Of a stretch of DNA of 5,629 bases, positions 1 to 4,256 are shown one piece after another (position 1 is the stretch's first letter; each line of letters opens with the position of its first letter). The notes under the pieces are model-generated. The model ran no database searches. It saw only the letters and a list, made by a program, of their open reading frames with translations, and was not told the origin of the DNA. The position numbers were made by a program, and so were the translations under genes. This DNA comes from Micromonosporaceae bacterium (GTDB taxonomy: Bacteria; Actinomycetota; Actinomycetes; Mycobacteriales; Micromonosporaceae): positions 9,882 through 15,510 of the forward strand of contig DPJL01000304.1 of NCBI GenBank assembly GCA_003543035.1, read 5' to 3'.

Positions 1-272
1 AGCCCGACCACCTTGTCGATCTCACTGTCGCGCGCGGTCACCATGATGATCGGCACATTCGACCGCTGGCGAAGCTGACGGCACACCTCTGTGCCCGCCA
101 TCTCCGGCAGCATCAGGTCCAGCAGCACGATGTCGGCCCCGGTCCGGTCGAACTCGGTCAGCGCAGCAGTGCCCGTCGCCGCCAGGGAGACTTCGAAGCC
201 CTCCTTGCGCAACATGTAGGAAAGCACGTCTGAGAACGACTCTTCGTCCTCGACCACTAGCACTCTGGACAT
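1..272 (-). CDS. phoP: PhoP/RegX3-type phosphate response regulator (3' part cut off by the window edge)
   Basis: This is the receiver domain of an OmpR/PhoB-family response regulator that, when phosphorylated by its partner kinase, binds PHO boxes and controls phosphate-starvation genes. Ninety full codons are visible from the ATG at 270-272. Seen: the acidic pair E8-D9 after the first beta strand (VLVVEDEES), the phospho-acceptor D52 in VLLDLMLP, the conserved T79 in IIMVTARD, and the run SEIDKVVGL. The DNA-binding winged helix and the conserved lysine lie beyond position 1. These runs closely match my recollection of Streptomyces PhoP and mycobacterial RegX3 (phospho-site D52). The start overlaps the kinase stop by one base (TGATG), so the two are translationally coupled. 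A GAGGGGG at 283-289 can serve as ribosome binding site at about 10 nt. Family assignment is firm; the choice between the names phoP and regX3 is convention. Confidence 0.93.
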   Translation of the reverse strand, partial: MSRVLVVEDEESFSDVLSYMLRKEGFEVSLAATGTAALTEFDRTGADIVLLDLMLPEMAGTEVCRQLRQRSNVPIIMVTARDSEIDKVVG

Positions 273-1468
273 CACTGACCAACCCCCTCAATTGTCGGCA
301 CACCGAGCGCCTGCTCGATTTGATGAGACGCCGGTAGCGGCAACATCGCCTCCGGAGGTCGAGCTGGCAGACGTAAGGTGAACGTCGAGCCACCGCCGAG
401 TCTGCTGCGCACGTCAACCCTTCCGCCATGATTCGTTGCGATGTGTTTCACAATCGCCAAACCGAGCCCGGTGCCGCCGGTGGCGCGGGAGCGCGCCTGA
501 TCGGCCCGGTAGAAACGCTCAAAGACCCGGTCCAGGTCGCCTGGGCCGATCCCGATCCCCTGGTCGGACACGCTGATGTCCACTCGCTCGCCCTCGGCCA
601 GAGCGCTCACGATGACCGCCGAGCCCTCAGACGAATAGGCCACCGCGTTCTCGACGAGATTGCCGACCGCAGTGGCGAATTGAGTGTCGCTGCCGTAGAT
701 GGTCAAGCCCTTGGTGCCGACCACCACCAGATCGATCTTCTTGGTCATGGCCGCTGTCCGGGTGCGATCGAGCGCATCGGCCACCACCCAGTCCACCGAG
801 ACCGGCTCGGGATCGGGCAACGGCTCGGCTCCCTGCAGTCGCGAGAGCTCCATCAGCTCGGTCACCAGCTGCCCGAGCCGAGCGCTCTCGCGCTGGATCC
901 GCTCGGCGAAGCGGCGGCTCGCAGCCACATCGGTTGCCGGGTCGGCTCCGGACGCCTCGGGGTCGGTCGCGTCGAGCAGGCCCTCCGCGAGCAGCTGCAG
1001 CGCCCCGATCGGGGTTTTGAGCTCGTGGCTCACGTTGGCCACAAAGTCGCGCCGGACGCGATCAACCCGGTGGGCCTCAGTCACGTCGGCGGCCTCGATG
1101 CAGATCATTCCGCCGCCGATGGCGACTGCCCTGAGGTGTACCCCGAGGGGCTCGCCTACGCGTGGGAGATCCATTTCCACTTCACGGCGTATCCCGGTGT
1201 GCCGCACCTGACCGGAAAGGGTCCGCAGGACCGGGTGTGCGGCGACCGCGCCAGGCGTGGAGCCCGCACGCAGTAGGCCCATCGCGCGGGCCGCCGGATT
1301 CGCCAGCACCACCTGATCGGAGGCGTCGAGCAGCACGACCCCTACGCGAAGCGAATCGAGGCTCTTACGGCCCAGACCGGCGTAAGGGTCGACAGTCGGC
1401 TTTACCACCGGAGTGGTCTCACTACGCCTTGCCCACCTCACGCTGCGATCGTAGGTCAGATCGTTCAC
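272..1468 (-). CDS. phoR: PhoR/SenX3-type sensor histidine kinase without a visible membrane anchor
   Basis: This is the sensor kinase of the phosphate two-component system; it should phosphorylate the regulator encoded just downstream. Read as 398 aa from a GTG at 1466-1468. Seen in order: a PAS-like region about 38-132; the HisKA dimerisation helix with phospho-acceptor H148 in DFVANVSHELKTP; the ATPase domain with N box N270-LVEN-AV, G1 box D302-QGIGIG, F box VFERFY (315-320) and G2 box GGTGLGL (331-337). HisKA to G2 closely resembles Streptomyces PhoR and mycobacterial SenX3. Those relatives, as I recall them, have one or two N-terminal membrane helices. Here residues 1-37 are polar, and an in-frame TAG (1469-1471) directly precedes the GTG, so no longer reading is possible. 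The RW at 11-12 recalls the segment just after the helix in Streptomyces PhoR. An extra 12-15 residues rich in A, D and S lie around 169-184, after the H box. No clear ribosome binding site precedes the GTG, so the start is the least certain part. Confidence 0.9.
   Translation of the reverse strand: MNDLTYDRSVRWARRSETTPVVKPTVDPYAGLGRKSLDSLRVGVVLLDASDQVVLANPAARAMGLLRAGSTPGAVAAHPVLRTLSGQVRHTGIRREVEMDLPRVGEPLGVHLRAVAIGGGMICIEAADVTEAHRVDRVRRDFVANVSHELKTPIGALQLLAEGLLDATDPEASGADPATDVAASRRFAERIQRESARLGQLVTELMELSRLQGAEPLPDPEPVSVDWVVADALDRTRTAAMTKKIDLVVVGTKGLTIYGSDTQFATAVGNLVENAVAYSSEGSAVIVSALAEGERVDISVSDQGIGIGPGDLDRVFERFYRADQARSRATGGTGLGLAIVKHIATNHGGRVDVRSRLGGGSTFTLRLPARPPEAMLPLPASHQIEQALGVPTIEGVGQ
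283..289 (-). promoter_or_regulatory. Ribosome binding site for phoP, inside the end of phoR
   Basis: The minus strand reads GAGGGGG ten bases before the phoP ATG (270-272). It lies within the last codons of the kinase gene, so ribosomes finishing phoR are well placed to start phoP. The spacing is slightly long, but the purine run is the only strong candidate. Confidence 0.6.
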
Positions 1469-1480
1469 CTAGCGTTCGCC
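1463..1480 (+). promoter_or_regulatory. Putative PHO box 1 (PhoP-binding direct repeat) at the phoR start
   Basis: GTTCACC (1463-1469) and GTTCGCC (1474-1480) are seven-base direct repeats with the 11-bp period of actinobacterial PHO boxes. The first 11-mer, GTTCACCTAGC, agrees with the Streptomyces repeat-unit consensus as I recall it (GTTCAYYYRG plus G or C). The box lies in the divergent region beside the kinase gene and overlaps its GTG start, so it could autoregulate the kinase-regulator operon, perhaps as a repressor site. Binding is inferred from the pattern. Confidence 0.68.
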
Positions 1481-1484
1481 ATGA

Positions 1485-1490
1485 ATGCTA
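1485..1490 (-). promoter_or_regulatory. Weak candidate -10 element for the phoR-phoP operon
   Basis: The minus strand reads TAGCAT, fitting the TANNNT pattern of actinobacterial -10 elements. It sits 16 bases before the GTG of phoR, so a transcript from it would have a leader of only about ten bases or fewer. I see no good -35 at normal spacing, so this could be an activator-dependent or leaderless promoter, or chance. Confidence 0.3.
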
Positions 1491-1503
1491 ATAAACCTGC
1501 ACA

Positions 1504-1528
1504 AACTTCATCGCCACATGATGAAGTT
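1504..1528. repeat. Perfect 9-bp inverted repeat in the phoR-phoU divergent region
   Basis: AACTTCATC (1504-1512) and its exact complement GATGAAGTT (1520-1528) flank a 7-base spacer. The centre-to-centre spacing of the arms is 16 bp, about one and a half helical turns. The right arm overlaps the first three bases of PHO box 2, so a protein bound here could compete with PhoP. As RNA it would form a 9-bp hairpin, but with few G-C pairs and no downstream U-tract, so an operator is more likely than a terminator. I do not recognise the half-site. Confidence 0.55.
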
Positions 1529-1543
1529 CAGCCATCGTTCACC
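1526..1543 (+). promoter_or_regulatory. Putative PHO box 2 (PhoP-binding direct repeat) upstream of phoU
   Basis: GTTCAGC (1526-1532) and GTTCACC (1537-1543) form direct repeats with 11-bp period, on the same strand as phoU. The repeat ends where the -35 region would lie for the -10 candidate at 1565-1570, the usual placement for activation by PhoB/PhoP-family regulators. The next 11-mer is degenerate. Box 2 starts 63 bp, about six helical turns, from the start of PHO box 1. Confidence 0.72.
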
Positions 1544-1564
1544 GAACAGACGCTGACTGCGCCA

Positions 1565-1570
1565 TAGTGT
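1565..1570 (+). promoter_or_regulatory. Candidate -10 element of the phoU promoter
   Basis: TAGTGT fits the TANNNT pattern of actinobacterial -10 elements. It lies 21 bp after the end of PHO box 2, with no good -35 hexamer between, which fits a promoter that depends on PhoP. Transcription would begin near 1577, giving a leader of roughly 30 bases. Confidence 0.42.
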
Positions 1571-1595
1571 TGGGACGTTCCCTGCCCCTATACCC

Positions 1596-1599
1596 GGAG
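1596..1599 (+). promoter_or_regulatory. Ribosome binding site for phoU
   Basis: GGAG lies six bases before the ATG at 1606. Its spacing is good, and it supports that start. Confidence 0.7.
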
Positions 1600-1605
1600 T
1601 GATCC

Positions 1606-2244
1606 ATGCGCGAAGAGTTTCGAGCCGAACTCTACGAAGTCGGCCGCCTGTTGGTTTCCATGGCCGAGGCGGTCCGCACGGCGATGGGGGCTGCCACAAC
1701 CGCGTTACTGAGCGCTGACAAGGAAGGCGCCGAGCGCGTTGTCGCACGCGATGCCGACGTCAACGCGATCTTCCACACGGTCGAGGAGAAGACTCTTCGC
1801 ATCCTGGCTCAGCAGGCGCCGGTGGCGTCCGACCTCCGCATGGTGATCACCTCGCTGCACATCGGCACCGACCTCGAACGCATGGGCGACCTGGCTGAGC
1901 ATGTGGCCAAGGCGGCTCTCCGCCGGTATCCGGCTGTCGCCGTCCCAGCCGAGCTCGCCGGGACCGTGGGCCAGATGGCCAACGTCGCCGATCGCATCGC
2001 CGGGAAGATCACCCTGGTGCTGGCCGGGCGTGATGTGGAACGCGCCGCCGAGCTCGAGCGCGACGACGACGCGATGGACGACCTCGAGCGCCAGCTCTAC
2101 ACCAAGATTCTCAGCCCGGAGTGGACTCACGGCGTTGAGGCCGCGGTGGACGCCGCTCTGCTCGCGCGTTTCTACGAGCGCTACGCCGACCACGCGGTCA
2201 ACGCCGGCCGCCATGTCATCTACCTGGTAACCGGGGAAATCTGA
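1606..2244 (+). CDS. phoU: PhoU, phosphate signalling regulator
   Basis: PhoU is a cytosolic, all-helical protein that links the Pst phosphate transporter to the PhoR-type kinase and keeps the Pho regulon off when phosphate is plentiful. The 212-residue length is normal for the family. Two tandem three-helix PhoU repeats are visible, each with the metal-binding E-x-x-x-D signature: E91-RMG-D95 in TDLERMGDLAEH in the first, and E191-RYA-D195 in FYERYADHAVN in the second. The SDLRMVITSLHIGTDLERMGD run is a classic family marker. The ATG has a GGAG at six bases, and translation ends at TGA 2242-2244. The gene is divergent from phoR, the arrangement I recall from Streptomyces, and is preceded by a PHO box. 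No pst genes are in the window. Actinobacteria can carry more than one PhoU, and this one is tied to phoR by position. Confidence 0.94.
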   Translation: MREEFRAELYEVGRLLVSMAEAVRTAMGAATTALLSADKEGAERVVARDADVNAIFHTVEEKTLRILAQQAPVASDLRMVITSLHIGTDLERMGDLAEHVAKAALRRYPAVAVPAELAGTVGQMANVADRIAGKITLVLAGRDVERAAELERDDDAMDDLERQLYTKILSPEWTHGVEAAVDAALLARFYERYADHAVNAGRHVIYLVTGEI

Positions 2245-2259
2245 GTCTTAGATCTGGCC

Positions 2260-3186
2260 TTACTTCAGCGTCGCTCCGGTGAGGCCGGACTGCACCTGAC
2301 GGTGGAACACCATATATACCGCCAGAATCGGCAGCATGGCGATCGTCATCCCGGCGAAGAGGCGGGCAAAGTCCGTCTCATAGCGAGCTTCCGCGGCCAG
2401 CTCGAGCAAGCCCTGGGTGAGCACCTTCGGGTCGCCCTGTTTCATCAGCACGGTCGGCAGGATGAATTGGTTCCACTGCCCGATGACGTTGAAGATGCCA
2501 ATGCCGATCATGCCCGGCTTCGCCATCGGCAACATCACTTGGAAGAACGTCCGAACATGCCCGGCACCGTCCACCGAAGCGGCTTCGGCGATGGTTGACG
2601 GCAGCGTTTTGAAGAAGGCGTGCAGGAAGAAGACGTTGAAGGGCATGGAATACGCGACGTAGACCAGGATCAGACCACCGTAGGTGCCACGCCCGATGAC
2701 ACTCTCCAGGCCGGTGATCTCGCCGACCTTCCCGACCGTCAGGTAGAGCGGCATCATGCCGAGGTAGATCGGCATGGTCAGGCCGGTGACGAAGGTCCAG
2801 TAAACGAATCGGTTGCCCCGGAAGGGATAGCGCGCAAGGACGTAGGCGGCCATCGATCCGAAAAGCATGGACAGGGTGACGCCGCCGGTGAGCACGATGA
2901 GGGTGTTGACGAAGAATTCCCCGATGTGCCCCTTGGTCCACGCCCGGCCGAAGGCGTCGAACCGCCAGGTCTCCGGCAACCCGAGCGGATCGTGAATGAT
3001 CTCGGAATCGGTCTTGAAGGACTGGATCGTGGCCCATACCAACGGGATCGTCACCATCAGACCCCACACGATCAGGAACGTGTGCGAGAAGACGTTGGTG
3101 ACCGCGCCCGCGACGCGTCCCTCTGTCTGGGGTGGAGGATCGGCCTGAGTGGATTCGGGAGCCTGCTCGACAATGGTGAAAGCCAT
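2260..3186 (-). CDS. ngcG: NgcG-type sugar ABC transporter permease (MalG family)
   Basis: This is the second inner-membrane permease of a CUT1-family carbohydrate importer and should pair with the NgcF-type protein encoded upstream. It has 308 aa. Hydrophobic segments lie near residues 34-54, 91-118, 127-148, 168-191, 224-245 and 276-294, which fits six helices. The EAA loop that docks on the ATPase reads E201-AASVDGAGH-VRTFFQVMLPMAKP. The first 33 residues are a proline- and acid-containing cytosolic tail. The ATG at 3184-3186 is preceded by the purine run GAGAGAAG, directly after the ngcF stop; the gap is 11 bases, so the two are co-transcribed and probably coupled. It ends at TAA 2260-2262 and is the last gene of the operon, with no ATPase gene after it. 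The NgcG assignment rests mainly on its neighbour ngcE; from this sequence alone it is a MalG/LacG-like permease. Confidence 0.87.
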   Translation of the reverse strand: MAFTIVEQAPESTQADPPPQTEGRVAGAVTNVFSHTFLIVWGLMVTIPLVWATIQSFKTDSEIIHDPLGLPETWRFDAFGRAWTKGHIGEFFVNTLIVLTGGVTLSMLFGSMAAYVLARYPFRGNRFVYWTFVTGLTMPIYLGMMPLYLTVGKVGEITGLESVIGRGTYGGLILVYVAYSMPFNVFFLHAFFKTLPSTIAEAASVDGAGHVRTFFQVMLPMAKPGMIGIGIFNVIGQWNQFILPTVLMKQGDPKVLTQGLLELAAEARYETDFARLFAGMTIAMLPILAVYMVFHRQVQSGLTGATLK

Positions 3187-3197
3187 GATCTTCTCTC

Positions 3198-4193
3198 TCA
3201 GAACTCGATCTTGTCTTTGCTGCGGGTAACGCGGAATTGCAGCGCGGCGAAGAACAGCGTGATGATGGCGATGGAAATGCCCGTCGCACAGGCATAAGCG
3301 AAGGCGTCATACCGGCTCGGGCGAAGAACATTCGACATCATCACCGAGCTCATCACCTCGCTGGCGTGGTTGGGGCCACCGCCGCCCGGGTCCGGCGTCA
3401 GGCCGATCACCAGGGCGTAGAAGTCAAGTGCGGCAATGCCTAGGTAAACCCACGCCACCGAAACGTGCTCCCGCAACAGGGGAAGCGTGACGCGGAAGAA
3501 GCTCTGCACGCGGCTCGCGCCATCAAGCGTTGCGGCTTCAAAGATGTCCTTGGGGATCGACTGCATCGCGGCGGAGAACAGGACCAGATAGAAGCCCACC
3601 CCGCCCCAGATCGCAATGGCGATAAGGCACACCAGCACCACTGGAATGTCGATTGTCAACGGTCCAAAGTGGATCGGCGGGATGCCGAAGGCGGGAGTTG
3701 GATCCGCCAGGTAGAGCTCGGGGTCCTTCGGATCGACCAGCCCGAGCTTCATCAGCGCGGCGTTGAGCATGCCGCCTTCGTTGCTCTGCAACACCCGCCG
3801 CCAGATCACGGCGACGATGGCGATCGACATCACCTGAGGGAAGAAGAAGATGAACTTGTAGATCGCGGAGCCCCAAACGCCCCGCACGCCGGCTTTGTCC
3901 GCACGCCCGCCGACGTTCAGCATGAACGCGAAGAAGAGCGCGATCAGGATGGTGATCACCGGGAAGATCGTCAAGACAATGACGTTGTGCCCGATCGCCC
4001 GCAGGAAGACCTTGTCCTCAAGTAGATTACCGAAGTTCTCCACCCCGACGATCTTCCAGTCCGGGTTGAGCCCATCGAAATCGGTTAGCGAGAAGAGCGC
4101 TGTCGCTCCGTATGGCACAAGCACGTAGACCACATAGAGCACGATCGGAGCGATGAGAAAGCCGACGATAAATCGGCCTCTGCCCTGCCGCAT
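3198..4193 (-). CDS. ngcF: NgcF-type sugar ABC transporter permease (MalF family)
   Basis: This is the first permease subunit of the CUT1 importer. It has 331 aa when started at the ATG 4191-4193 (MRQGRGRFIVGF). That start is preferred over an in-frame GTG at 4242-4244 because AAAGGA (4201-4206) lies seven bases before it, and because the longer reading would run through the intercistronic hairpin. Hydrophobic segments lie near 8-29, 69-92, 112-131, 183-208, 242-264 and 296-318. The EAA loop reads E219-AATLDGASR-VQSFFRVTLPLL, docking on a shared ATPase. The stretch at 134-182 between the third and fourth helices is a long outer loop, the region that varies in MalF-type permeases. It ends at TGA 3198-3200, eleven bases before ngcG. 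The family is certain; the GlcNAc/chitobiose specificity is taken from ngcE. Confidence 0.88.
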   Translation of the reverse strand: MRQGRGRFIVGFLIAPIVLYVVYVLVPYGATALFSLTDFDGLNPDWKIVGVENFGNLLEDKVFLRAIGHNVIVLTIFPVITILIALFFAFMLNVGGRADKAGVRGVWGSAIYKFIFFFPQVMSIAIVAVIWRRVLQSNEGGMLNAALMKLGLVDPKDPELYLADPTPAFGIPPIHFGPLTIDIPVVLVCLIAIAIWGGVGFYLVLFSAAMQSIPKDIFEAATLDGASRVQSFFRVTLPLLREHVSVAWVYLGIAALDFYALVIGLTPDPGGGGPNHASEVMSSVMMSNVLRPSRYDAFAYACATGISIAIITLFFAALQFRVTRSKDKIEF

Positions 4194-4200
4194 GATTGTT

Positions 4201-4206
4201 TCCTTT
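4201..4206 (-). promoter_or_regulatory. Ribosome binding site for ngcF
   Basis: The minus strand reads AAAGGA seven bases before the ATG at 4191-4193, which decides the start. Four of its six bases are also the distal edge of the perfect 14-bp palindrome at 4203-4216, so access to it could depend on RNA folding or on a bound protein. Confidence 0.7.
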
Positions 4207-4216
4207 GCCGGCAAAG
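4203..4216. repeat. Perfect 14-bp palindrome overlapping the ngcF ribosome binding site
   Basis: CTTTGCCGGCAAAG is its own reverse complement, with a CG centre. LacI-family operators also have a CG centre, and such repressors often control sugar importers, but I do not recognise this half-site. As RNA it has no loop, so it could only fold with unpaired central bases or pair with the GCCGGC cores of the neighbouring stem-loop. Confidence 0.55.
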
Positions 4217-4217
4217 A

Positions 4218-4243
4218 TGGGGCCGGCCGTGAAGCCGGCCCCA
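4218..4243 (-). terminator. Strong intercistronic stem-loop after ngcE (attenuator or mRNA-stabilising hairpin)
   Basis: TGGGGCCGGC (4218-4227) and GCCGGCCCCA (4234-4243) are exact complements around a 6-base loop, giving a 10-bp stem of which eight pairs are G-C. It lies 13 bases after the ngcE stop and 24 bases before the ngcF start. No U-tract follows in the minus-strand transcript, so it is not a classic intrinsic terminator. A hairpin after the binding-protein gene of a sugar ABC operon commonly causes partial termination, or protects the upstream message from 3' decay, so that more binding protein than permease is made. That role is inferred here. Confidence 0.7.
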
Positions 4244-4256
4244 CCGGGATGAACTG

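Noticed and set aside
428..1276. Long open frame of 282 codons on the plus strand, opposite the kinase gene.
   Set aside because: It is antisense to a kinase with all its catalytic boxes intact, has a composition rich in R, G, A and H with no family features, and is the usual by-product of high-GC codon use.
1465..1535. A frameshifted upstream piece of phoR carrying the missing membrane helix (minus-strand reading ...VCAGLLAFMANAR then stop).
   Set aside because: The hydrophobic run is only about ten residues, the codons before it are polar, and the region holds PHO boxes and an inverted repeat. It reads as regulatory DNA. The chance is not zero, so re-sequencing is named under the kinase finding.
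1488..1535. Fifteen-codon frame on the minus strand upstream of phoR, starting ATG at 1533-1535.
   Set aside because: It has only a poorly spaced GGTGA before it and shows no known leader-peptide pattern; it is too short to support.
2620..4025. Plus-strand open frames of 186 and 225 codons (2620-3297 and 3465-4025).
   Set aside because: They are mirror readings of the two permease genes, full of D, H, E and Q, which is what hydrophobic codons give in antisense. No ribosome binding site or family pattern supports them.
4194..4244. Longer start for ngcF at the GTG 4242-4244.
   Set aside because: The extra 17 residues would be encoded by the stem-loop and palindrome, there is no ribosome binding site before the GTG, and the ATG at 4191-4193 has a good one.
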